From the NCBI RefSeq assembly GCF_003610255.1, contig NZ_RAPS01000001.1:5917001-5981000 (forward strand): a DNA stretch of 64,000 nucleotides, given 5' to 3'. Below, piece by piece: positions 57,156-64,000 of this stretch (its first letter is position 1; every line of letters begins with the position of its first letter). The DNA comes from Streptomyces sp. TLI_171. Lineage in GTDB: Bacteria > Actinomycetota > Actinomycetes > Streptomycetales > Streptomycetaceae. Made by a program: the position numbers and the translations under genes. The notes beneath the pieces were generated by a model. That model saw only the letters and a list, made by a program, of their open reading frames with translations. It searched no databases and was not told where the DNA came from.

Positions 57156-58422
57156 AGCGGGTACGGCGTGGGGCAGTGGCGGGTGGCGGTGTGGCTGCCG
57201 CAGGTTCCGGGGCGGCACCGAAGCGGTGCCGGCCGCGGACCGTGGCCGCCTGGACCTGCTTGTCGCGGTTGGGCGCGGGGCGGCCGATCCGCGGTGTGAG
57301 GTCCTGGGCCAGCACGGCCAGCGACATGATCGGGACCCACGGCGTGCGCGACCACGCCTCGCCGTTGCGCATGTCCTGGGCCGAGGCGCGGATCCGGGTG
57401 GTGGCAGGGTCGTCGCTGGCGGTGCGGGTGGCGAGGACTTCCCACCGGTTGCGGATCTCGCGGATGCCGTTGAGTGCGTTCTCGGCGTAGTGGAGCCGGC
57501 GCAGCCGTGGGCCGAGGTCGCGGTTGAGGCGGTCCTCGGCGGTGGTCACCGCCCGGATGCCGGCGATGAGGTGGGGGCCTTGATCTGCCAGGACGTCGAG
57601 GTGGCGCCAGGCGGTGCGGTCGCGGGCCGCCGCGGATTCGAAGATGTCGGGTTCCCCGAGGTGCCGGGTGTTCGGCGGCAGGACGTAGGCGACGCTCAGG
57701 TCGTCCAGGGCGACGAGGGCGTCTTCCACGGCGATGGTTCGTGCGTGCCAGGCGGCCCGCTGGTAGGCGGGGGCGAAGCGCTCCTCGACCTCGGCCGCCA
57801 TCGCGACGGGATCGGTGTCGGCGGAGAACTCCACCGGCTCCGGCGGCCTGGACGCCCAGAAGTCCTGGTGCTCGGGCGCGTTGTCGGGCCGCGCCGCGCG
57901 GAGCAAGAGTGGCCCGTCGGGGTGCGGCTGGACGACCAGCAGGCGCTCGCCGCGGGGGCCGTCGAGGGCGAAGGCGCTGTGCGGCGCGCTGGTGCTGGTC
58001 CACTGCGAGGGGTGCCGGTCCCAGAGCTGCCCCGCGAGTTCGGCCAGGTCCCGTCCGGGGTTGAGTCGGCGGGGCTGGGCCGACCAGCCGGGCAGGTGCG
58101 CGGCCAGCGCGGCGGCCAGCGGCGGAAGGGGAGCCGGTGGGCCGGGTCGTTCGGGCAGGACGTGACCGGCCTCGTCGAGGTTGACCTTGGCCTCCCAGTG
58201 GTTGGGCAGCGTGCTCCCGCGCTCGCCCGTTGGGCGGAAGACCGCGAAGGAGTTCTGCAGCTCGCCGCCGAGGTGGCTGGTGTGGGCGGACACGAGTTCC
58301 CAGGCGGGGTGGGCGCGGTCGTCGTTGTTGCCGCGGGCGGCGAGCAGCTGCTCGAAGGCCGCGAAGTCGGCCTCGGCGAGGTGGGCGTGGTCGAGGAAGG
58401 ACTCGGCATCGTTGGTGGGCAT
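57154..58422 (-). CDS. large protein of unknown function
   Basis: The 422-residue protein starts DHAHLAEADFAAFEQLLAAR and LVSAHTSHLGGELQNSFAVF, which resembles the N-terminus of the next gene (58476..58895), and continues with a long helical body (DALVALDDLSVAYVLPPNTR, GIREIRNRWEVLATRTASDD). Its C-terminus (VQAATVRGRHRFGAAPEP to APRRTR) is a weak form of the shared tail. ATG 58422 has a weak ribosome site. No family is recognised. Confidence 0.7.
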
Positions 58423-58475
58423 GGGTGTTCACGGCTCTCGAAGGGCGTTCGGTTGGCTGGTCGGTCCGCGTGGTG

Positions 58476-58895
58476 TCAGCGGGTGCGGCGTACCGTCGTC
58501 GGGGAGGCCGCCGCCGTGGGGGTGCTCTGGGCTGGGCCGGCCGGGTGCGCGGTGGCGGTGCGGGCGAGCGCGGCGATGGTCCGGCGCCGCTCCTCGCCGA
58601 GCGGGGTGTTCGGCAGCGCCTGCCCGTCCTCGCTGAAGTCCATCTCGGTCCAGCCCAGCGGCACCGACCGGGTCATCTCGTCGGGCGGGACGGCCTGGAA
58701 GACGCCGGTGGTGTGGGTCCAGCGCCCCTTCTCGTCCGTGCCGTTGAAGGTCATGATCAACCGCCAGTTGTCGTCGTGACTGCTGCCCTGCGCGACGCGC
58801 TGGGCGGCGATCAGGGACTCGAAGGCGGCGAAGTCCTCCTCGACGAGCATGGAGTGGGGGATCTCGGCGCGTTCCACGCCGCGGTCGACAGGCAT
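58476..58895 (-). CDS. protein related to the start of 57154..58422, shared-tail end
   Basis: The 139-residue protein has EEDFAAFESLIAAQRVAQGS, WRLIMTFNGTDEKGRW and TRSVPLGWTEMDFSEDGQAL, which match the first ~90 residues of the downstream neighbour in order. Its end (RRTIAALARTATAHP to VRRTR) fits a shared tail. ATG 58895 is chosen for TGAGGA six bases upstream; a TTG at 58907 is possible. It follows the VirB4 gene by 37 bases and may share its message. Confidence 0.72.
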   Translation of the reverse strand: MPVDRGVERAEIPHSMLVEEDFAAFESLIAAQRVAQGSSHDDNWRLIMTFNGTDEKGRWTHTTGVFQAVPPDEMTRSVPLGWTEMDFSEDGQALPNTPLGEERRRTIAALARTATAHPAGPAQSTPTAAASPTTVRRTR

Positions 58896-58932
58896 CTCAT
58901 TCCTCAATCAGCTGTATTGGCAGGGTGGTTGG

Positions 58933-60432
58933 CTATGCGGCCATGCGGAAGTCGGTGTCGTACAGCTGCTTCTCGCGCGGGTGCAGCAGGTGCTGCACGA
59001 CGAAGCTGAGGCCGGCGACCTTCCACAGGCCCCGGCCGCGGGGCAGGGCGGCGATGGCCTGGGCTTCGACGCCGGTGAGGGCCAGCAGCGCCATGGACGC
59101 CTGGATCTGGTCGGGTTCCTGGCGGTAGATGATGCGGGTGCTGCAGTCGGCGAGCAGGCCCTCGGCCAGGACCCGGCCGCGCGATCCGGCGTCGCCCGCG
59201 GCGAGCAGGTCAGAAAGCCGGTGCAGGACCAGCAGGTTGGCGATGCCCAGGCCCCGGGAGAGCTTCCATTGCTGCTGCATGCGCTCCAGCAGGCCGACGT
59301 GCCGCATGATCCGCCACGCCTCGTCGTAGATCACCCAGCGCCTGCCGCCGTCCGGGTCGGCGAGCGCCGCTTCCATCCAGGCGCTGGCGCAGGTCATCGC
59401 CAGGACGAGGGCGGTGTCGTCGCCGCTGCTGCCCAGGCGGGACAGGTCGATCGACAGCATCGGCGCGTCCGGGTCGAAGGCGACGGTGGAGGGGCCGTCG
59501 AACATGCCGGACAGGTCGCCGTGGACGAGCCGGCGGAAGGCGTGGGCGAGGTCGCCGACGGCGAGCCCGGCGCCCTGGTCGCCGAGGGCGGCGTCCAGAC
59601 GCTCGGGGCGACCGAGGGCGTGGGCGATGTCGCCCAGCAGCGGCGGCGCGCCCGCAGCTTCGGCCTCGGCGACGACCAGGTCGAGTGCGACGTCGAGGCC
59701 GGTGTGCTCCATCGGCAGCAGGTCGCGCTTGAGCACGGTGGCCGCCAGGCTCGCCAGCAGCAGGAGCCGGCGCTTGCGGACCTCGGCGCTCCAGTCCTCC
59801 TCGTCCACCCCGGCGGGCCGCGACGGCGCGTCCAAGGGGTTGAGCCTGCCCGGCAGGCCGGGGCCGAGCGCGATGGTCTGCCCGCCCAACTCCCGGGCGA
59901 GGGAGGACCATTCGCCCTTCGGGTCGGACGGAATGTAGATCTTGTAGCCGTGGGCGATCGACCGGGTCGCGATGGACTTGGCCAGCGCGGACTTGCCCAT
60001 GCCGATGATCCCGCACAGGACCGCGTTCGGGTTGGTGAACCCCTCGATGCGGCCGGAGTTGTAGAGGGTGAACGGGTCGAAGCAGAACGCGGCTTCGGCG
60101 TGCAGGTCGCGGCCGATGAACGTGCCCTCGGCGCCGAGGCCGGCCTCGGCGAGGAACGGGTAGGCGCCGCCGGCGACGGCGGTGGTCATGCGGTGCTTGG
60201 GCAGACGCAGCTTGCTGCCGCGGGCGGAGGCGGGGCCGGGCCGCCCGGAGGCGGGGTAGGACGGCTGCAGCTCGGGGTCGGCCCCGGTGAACTCCCGTTC
60301 CTGGGAGGGGAGTCGGATGGTGCGAGCCTTGGTGCGGGCCTCGGCGAAGCTCTCGCGGGCGGCCCGGCGCTCGGCGCGGCTGGGCTTGCGCGGGACGAAC
60401 AGCTGGGCGGCGGTGGCGCGGTTCCTGGTCAT
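58933..60432 (-). CDS. VirB4/TraC-type conjugation ATPase
   Basis: The 499-residue ATPase has Walker A CGIIGMGKSALAKS near residues 138-151 and Walker B RRWVIYDEAWRIM near 365, with FIGRDLHAEAAFCFDPFTLY before it and GLGIANLLVLHRLSDLLAAG after. This is the VirB4 C-terminal motor that powers type IV secretion at the inner face of the membrane. Canonical VirB4 (~800 residues) has a longer N-terminal domain; here that domain may be supplied by the SCO6880-type protein (60932..62401). ATG 60432 has GGAAG upstream. No shared tail. Confidence 0.92.
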   Translation of the reverse strand: MTRNRATAAQLFVPRKPSRAERRAARESFAEARTKARTIRLPSQEREFTGADPELQPSYPASGRPGPASARGSKLRLPKHRMTTAVAGGAYPFLAEAGLGAEGTFIGRDLHAEAAFCFDPFTLYNSGRIEGFTNPNAVLCGIIGMGKSALAKSIATRSIAHGYKIYIPSDPKGEWSSLARELGGQTIALGPGLPGRLNPLDAPSRPAGVDEEDWSAEVRKRRLLLLASLAATVLKRDLLPMEHTGLDVALDLVVAEAEAAGAPPLLGDIAHALGRPERLDAALGDQGAGLAVGDLAHAFRRLVHGDLSGMFDGPSTVAFDPDAPMLSIDLSRLGSSGDDTALVLAMTCASAWMEAALADPDGGRRWVIYDEAWRIMRHVGLLERMQQQWKLSRGLGIANLLVLHRLSDLLAAGDAGSRGRVLAEGLLADCSTRIIYRQEPDQIQASMALLALTGVEAQAIAALPRGRGLWKVAGLSFVVQHLLHPREKQLYDTDFRMAA

Positions 60433-60449
60433 GGTGGCGGCTTCCGGGG

Positions 60450-60899
60450 TCAGTGCCGGACGAGGCCGGTGAAGGGGGAGTGCAGGTCGGTCGGGGTGGT
60501 GCGGCGCCGCACCAGGCGGGTGGCGTCCTGATGGCGGCGGCAGAGCGTCAGCTCCGGCGCGCCTTCCGGCAGCCGGGTCCGGCAGGCTTCGGCGTCGGGG
60601 ACCTCGCCGCTGCCGGTGCGGGGCGCGCAGTGGTAGGCGGCGTGGAGGTGGTCGGCGGCCTGCCACAGCCGGGTGCGGGCGGCACGAAGGTGCTCTCCCT
60701 CGGCGGGCAGCAGCGGCGTGGTGCGCTCGGCGTGGGCGTCCAGCAGGGCGTGCAGGGACAGCAGGTGCTCGTGCAGGCAGTCGAGTTCGGGCCGGGAGGC
60801 GACCAGCGGCCCGGTGGGCACGTTGAGCGCGCGGTGGAAGTCCACGGCGGCGGTCGCGTACGGAACAAAATCCTGGGTGGCGGCGGGGGTGGCCGGCAT
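60450..60899 (-). CDS. protein of unknown function within the secretion operon
   Basis: The 149-residue product (TAAVDFHRALNVPTGPLVAS, ELDCLHEHLLSLHALLDAHA, HLRAARTRLWQAADHLHAAY) is helical, with Cys/His residues (AYHCAPR, EACRTR, LTLCRRHQDAT) that could bind a metal. AAGGAG stands before ATG 60899. It lies between the SCO6880-type gene and the VirB4 gene in the same direction, so it may be a secretion component, but no family is recognised. It lacks the shared tail. Confidence 0.72.
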   Translation of the reverse strand: MPATPAATQDFVPYATAAVDFHRALNVPTGPLVASRPELDCLHEHLLSLHALLDAHAERTTPLLPAEGEHLRAARTRLWQAADHLHAAYHCAPRTGSGEVPDAEACRTRLPEGAPELTLCRRHQDATRLVRRRTTPTDLHSPFTGLVRH

Positions 60900-60931
60900 C
60901 GTGGTCTCCTTCGGGGAGGGGCGGGCCGGCG

Positions 60932-62401
60932 TCAGGCGGCGAGAGCGAAGGGCAGGGCGGCGGCGGTGAACGCGGTCGCCTGCTGCCAGGTGAGCGGGCG
61001 AAGGTCCAGCTGGGCGCCGACGGCGGCGGTCTCGATCACCGCGCACGCCGAGCGCAACTCGTCTTCGGTGTCGGCGGAGACGGTCAGCAGGCCGGTCAGC
61101 GCGACATCCGCGTGCCCGGCGATCAGCTGCCGCTCGCGGGCCTGAATGTCCTGGTACTCCACCGAGTCCGCCTCGGAGGCGACCTGGCCCTTGCGGGCGC
61201 GCTCGGCCGAGTCGGCGATCACCGAAGCCTTCTTGCGCTGCACGTCGCGCATCGCGGCGTCCAGGTCCTTGGGCTCGTAGGCCAGGGAGACGGTGCGGCG
61301 CACCCCGGAGGCGAACATCACCTGGTGCAGGAAGCCGGGGTTGGTCTCGGTGCGGGGCCAGTTCTCCACCCAGTAGGTGGTGTGGTGCGCCGAGTCGGTG
61401 GAGATGTGGTCGGCCTTCTCCACCACGACCACCGGGCCCGCCGCGGCCGGTTCGGCGGCCGGGCGGCCGTTGTCGGACCAGCGGTCCAGCGCGGCGCGGG
61501 AGGCGGGGTCGTAGGCGGTGCGGGCGACGGCGGCGATCTCGGCGGCCGACAGCCAGCCGGTCGGGTTCAGCCCGGCGGTGCGCGCGGACTGCTCGCAGGC
61601 GGAGGTCAGCTGGGCGAGCACCGCGAAGCCGCCCGTGAGGCCGCCGCCGGCCTGGTTGATCAGGCGGCGGGCCTTCTTGAAGTCCAGCGCGACGGCGATG
61701 TACGACTCGTGCGGCGCGGCGGCCGGACCGGCGCTCTCGACCAGCTCGCCGTAGAGCGCACCGGCCAGCGGAGCGTCCGGCTTCCCGTGCTCCTGCCAGT
61801 ACCGGCGCAGCGCGTCGCCGGAGTCCGGGACGGTCCGCTCGATCACCTGGATCCGGGCGACGTGCCCGGTGCGGGCCAGCGCCGCCAGGGTCCGGCCCCA
61901 CCCGGCCACGTTGGCGGCCTGCATGCCGGGGTCCAGCAGCGCGTAGGCGCGGGAGGAGACCTTGACGATGGCGGTGAGGGTGCCGGCGTGCGGGTCGTGG
62001 ACGGCGCCGTAACGGCGGTCGGGAGCGGTGACCACGCGCAGACTGGCCGCGCCGCCGGGCAGGTGCAGCAGGCCCTCGCGCACCGGACGCCGGGACGGCC
62101 GGGCAAGCCAGACCAACTGCCCGCGCAGGCGCCGCAGCGCGTACCGGACGGCGATCGGGGCCCAGTCGGCGAGGGTGCGTCCCCGGTAGCGCAGGAGGAC
62201 GACGGCGGCGACCGCGCCCCACAGGGGCAGCAGTTGGAGGGCGCCGACGACGCCGCGGGTGGTCAGGACGGCGAGCAGTACCAGGCCGGTGGCGGCGACG
62301 GTGATCAGCTGGGAAACGCTCAGGCCGAGCAGGACGCCTCGGCGGCTGCGGTGCGGGAACTTCACCGACGCCGGGGCGTCGGGCTTCGGGGTGGAGGACA
62401 T
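60932..62401 (-). CDS. SCO6880-family protein (VirB3/PrgI-like plus VirB4 N-terminal-like)
   Basis: The 489-residue protein starts with two membrane segments (LLGLSVSQLITVAATGLVLL and LQLLPLWGAVAAVVLLRY) and a basic stretch, the PrgI/VirB3 pattern, followed by a soluble body (GYAV-type YGAVHDPHAGTLTAIVKVSS, WVENWPRTETNPGFLHQVMF, RAC-type ELRSACAVIETAAVGAQLDL). This is the layout of SCO6880 proteins, always near VirB4 in actinobacterial conjugative elements. It probably couples the channel to the ATPase. ATG 62401 starts it. Confidence 0.9.
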   Translation of the reverse strand: MSSTPKPDAPASVKFPHRSRRGVLLGLSVSQLITVAATGLVLLAVLTTRGVVGALQLLPLWGAVAAVVLLRYRGRTLADWAPIAVRYALRRLRGQLVWLARPSRRPVREGLLHLPGGAASLRVVTAPDRRYGAVHDPHAGTLTAIVKVSSRAYALLDPGMQAANVAGWGRTLAALARTGHVARIQVIERTVPDSGDALRRYWQEHGKPDAPLAGALYGELVESAGPAAAPHESYIAVALDFKKARRLINQAGGGLTGGFAVLAQLTSACEQSARTAGLNPTGWLSAAEIAAVARTAYDPASRAALDRWSDNGRPAAEPAAAGPVVVVEKADHISTDSAHHTTYWVENWPRTETNPGFLHQVMFASGVRRTVSLAYEPKDLDAAMRDVQRKKASVIADSAERARKGQVASEADSVEYQDIQARERQLIAGHADVALTGLLTVSADTEDELRSACAVIETAAVGAQLDLRPLTWQQATAFTAAALPFALAA

Positions 62402-62536
62402 CGGGATTCCAGACGAAGGTGAGCGGGAGGTGGGCGGGGGCGCGGCGTTCTTCTGGAGGTCATGACCAGGGGCTCCTTCGAGGGGTGGCGCCGGGGCGGG
62501 CCGAGGGCTTCGGCCCGCCCCGGGACGGCGCTGCGG

Positions 62537-64000
62537 TCAGGAACCGGACGCCGGGGGCTGGTGCGGGTAGACGAACCGGACCGGATCAGGTGAGGAACCT
62601 CCGGCCGGGGACGGTCCGCTGCCCGGTGCTCCTTCCGGAGCCGGAACGGAAGCCGGAGCCGCACTGGGAGCCGAGGTCGCGGCCGGAGCCGGCGACGGGG
62701 CCGATACGGAAGCCGGGGCCGCAGTGAGGGCCGGGGCTGGGGCGGGTGCGGAGGGGACGGAGGTGGACGGGCGCGTGATGGCGAGGCCGCTGGCAACCGC
62801 TCCGGCCGGGGTCTCCGGTGCCTCGCCGCCGTCCGACGGTGCCGTCTCGCCGCTGCCCTGGTTGGAGGGGCGGGTGAGCAGGGCGGGGATGCCGGGTGGC
62901 CGGGTGACCAGGGCGCGTCCGCGGTCGCCGGGGGCGTTCGGGTCCTCGCCGAAGCGGAAGGTGGTGGGCTGCTGGGCGGGGCCGGCGTCGATGCCCTCCT
63001 TGCTGAAGCGCCCGGTCGGATCGATCCCGCCGCCGGTGCTGTCGCCGCTACTCGTGCCGGGGACCTGGCCGGGGCCCTGCGGGGCGGGTGCGCCGGTGCC
63101 TGCCTGCATGGCGAGGCTGCCGGCGGTCTTCGCCGCCCCGGCGGCCACGGCCATGCCGGCGATGCCGGTGCGGTGCAGGTCGTCGTGGCCGCCGCCGTCG
63201 GTCGCCCAGTGGACGAACTTGTAGACGGCGTACGGGCACAGCAACACCAGCACCATGATCACCGTTCCGGCCATCATGTCGGACAGCGCGCCGAGCCCGT
63301 CCTTGGCGTCGGATTCGCCGATGGCCGCGACGCCGGTGATGAAGACGACCGTCATCAGCAGCTTGGAGACCACCAGGGTGGCGGTGGCCTCGATCCAGCC
63401 GCGCCGCCAGCGCTTGGCGACCTCCCAGCCGCCGCCGGCACCGGCGAACGAGGCGAGGACGACCAGGACCAGGACGCCGACCTTGCGGGCGACCATCACG
63501 CCCCAGTAGAGGAACGCGCCGATCGCGCAGCCGACCGCGACGAGCGCGGGGATCGCCCAGCCGAGTTGGAACATTGCGCCGAGCTCGGAGACCTTGATCA
63601 GGCGCCTGATCGCGTCGTCGATGCTGGTGCCCGCGGCCTTGAACAGCCCGGCGGAGACCGTGTCGACGACGGTGACGGCCACGGCGGTGAAGCTGATCGC
63701 TCCGAAGGAGAACAGCACGCCGGTCATCGTGCCCCAGGCCGCCTGGGCGAGCGCGCGTTCGTCCCGGCGCCAGGCGGCCAGCACCAGCTGCGCGCAGAAC
63801 GTGCCCACGGTGAGGATCAGGCCGATCACCATGACCAGCTCGTAGTTGGCCCTGAACCAGGGGGCGTTGAGGTTGATGGCGGTGGTCTCGTCCACCGCCC
63901 GCGAGGCCAGGTCGACGGCGCTGGAGGCCAGCTCGCCCATGGACTTGGCGATCCACGCGCCGATGCCGTCGGTGATGGACTTGCCCGGGTTCGACACGAA
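62537..64000 (-). CDS. VirB6/TrbL-like conjugation membrane protein, N-terminus beyond right edge
   Basis: At least 487 residues are seen and the frame is open to the right edge, so the GTG at 63997 is probably internal. The visible part has at least five membrane segments (YELVMVIGLILTVGTFCAQL, GVLFSFGAISFTAVAVTVVD, GWAIPALVAVGCAIGAFLYW, VGVLVLVVLASFAGAGGGW, LLMTVVFITGVAAIG), then MMAGTVIMVLVLLCPYAVYK, as in VirB6/TrbL inner-membrane channel proteins. The last ~170 residues are a Pro/Ala/Ser-rich tail (APAPAPALTAAPASVSAPSP) of unknown role. It is upstream of the SCO6880-type and VirB4 genes in the same direction, completing the core channel module. Confidence 0.9.
   Translation of the reverse strand, partial: FVSNPGKSITDGIGAWIAKSMGELASSAVDLASRAVDETTAINLNAPWFRANYELVMVIGLILTVGTFCAQLVLAAWRRDERALAQAAWGTMTGVLFSFGAISFTAVAVTVVDTVSAGLFKAAGTSIDDAIRRLIKVSELGAMFQLGWAIPALVAVGCAIGAFLYWGVMVARKVGVLVLVVLASFAGAGGGWEVAKRWRRGWIEATATLVVSKLLMTVVFITGVAAIGESDAKDGLGALSDMMAGTVIMVLVLLCPYAVYKFVHWATDGGGHDDLHRTGIAGMAVAAGAAKTAGSLAMQAGTGAPAPQGPGQVPGTSSGDSTGGGIDPTGRFSKEGIDAGPAQQPTTFRFGEDPNAPGDRGRALVTRPPGIPALLTRPSNQGSGETAPSDGGEAPETPAGAVASGLAITRPSTSVPSAPAPAPALTAAPASVSAPSPAPAATSAPSAAPASVPAPEGAPGSGPSPAGGSSPDPVRFVYPHQPPASGS

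Noticed and set aside
58849..62422. Long plus-strand readings over the secretion ATPase genes (58849..60531 and 61112..62422)
   Set aside because: Both are antisense shadows of the VirB4 and SCO6880 genes and have no motif of their own.

Overview
The window is high-GC actinobacterial DNA. Coding style and protein families point to Streptomyces, Kitasatospora or a close relative: GTG/TTG starts, stop/start overlaps of the GTGA/ATGA type, and WhiB, DUF397/DUF5753, DUF317, DUF4913, DUF2637, SCO6880 and MAB_1171c family proteins. No rRNA, tRNA, CRISPR array, integrase or transposase was recognised. The left ~21 kb looks like an accessory metabolic region. The right ~43 kb is most of a conjugative element (plasmid or integrated element; its ends are not in view).

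Left part. Positions 1..3072 hold a HAD hydrolase fragment and two HTH regulators on the minus strand. A plus-strand run (3240..7506) encodes a frameshifted kinase/nucleotidyltransferase, an aminoglycoside-phosphotransferase-like protein, an SDR oxidoreductase and a NUDIX hydrolase. After a DUF397/XRE pair (7630..8765) a second, tightly coupled run (9032..15100) encodes a cytochrome P450, two dCTP-deaminase-like proteins, a large fusion ending in a class II lysyl-tRNA-synthetase-like module, a methyltransferase and a TmrB-like P-loop kinase. A class I lysyl-tRNA synthetase faces it (15161..16822). The whole looks like a small-molecule pathway built from nucleotide and amino-acid activating enzymes, product unknown. 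An ImmA/IrrE peptidase with an MAB_1171c membrane protein (17297..19228), a second HAD hydrolase and a double-HTH regulator follow.

Right part. Plus-strand genes 21652..28703 form the replication and mobilisation module: a replication-initiator-like protein, a DnaC-like ATPase, a WhiB protein, a DUF2637 membrane protein, MobC and a MobA/VirD2-type relaxase. Three nested inverted repeats in the 5' end of mobC are the best oriT candidate. From 28760 to the right edge nearly everything is on the minus strand. At the far right are type IV secretion genes (VirB6/TrbL-like, SCO6880/VirB3-like, VirB4 ATPase), with the VirD4-type coupling protein at 47889..49734 split by an apparent one-base insertion.

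Between relaxase and secretion genes lie about 35 small to medium genes, mostly of unknown function. The most striking observation is that at least 17 of these, otherwise mostly unrelated, share a C-terminal tail: a short motif close to R-V-x-A-A-L-S-R-S-P-x-x-P about 25-50 residues from the end, then a Pro/Ala-rich linker, usually ending in G-R-T-R or a similar Arg pair. The secretion ATPases and the metabolic enzymes lack it. I infer a type IV secretion signal on proteins co-delivered with the DNA. The tailed set includes DUF317 proteins, a doubled DnaB-N-domain protein, a RelE-like protein, an HxlR-like regulator and a relaxase paralogue with a broken His motif.

Other structure: four copies of a ~45-bp intergenic element at the start of four minus-strand operons; a 7-bp tandem repeat between two genes; a 108-bp direct repeat in the DUF2637 gene; perfect hairpins between convergent genes; and a cytosine methyltransferase gene broken by at least three frameshifts.
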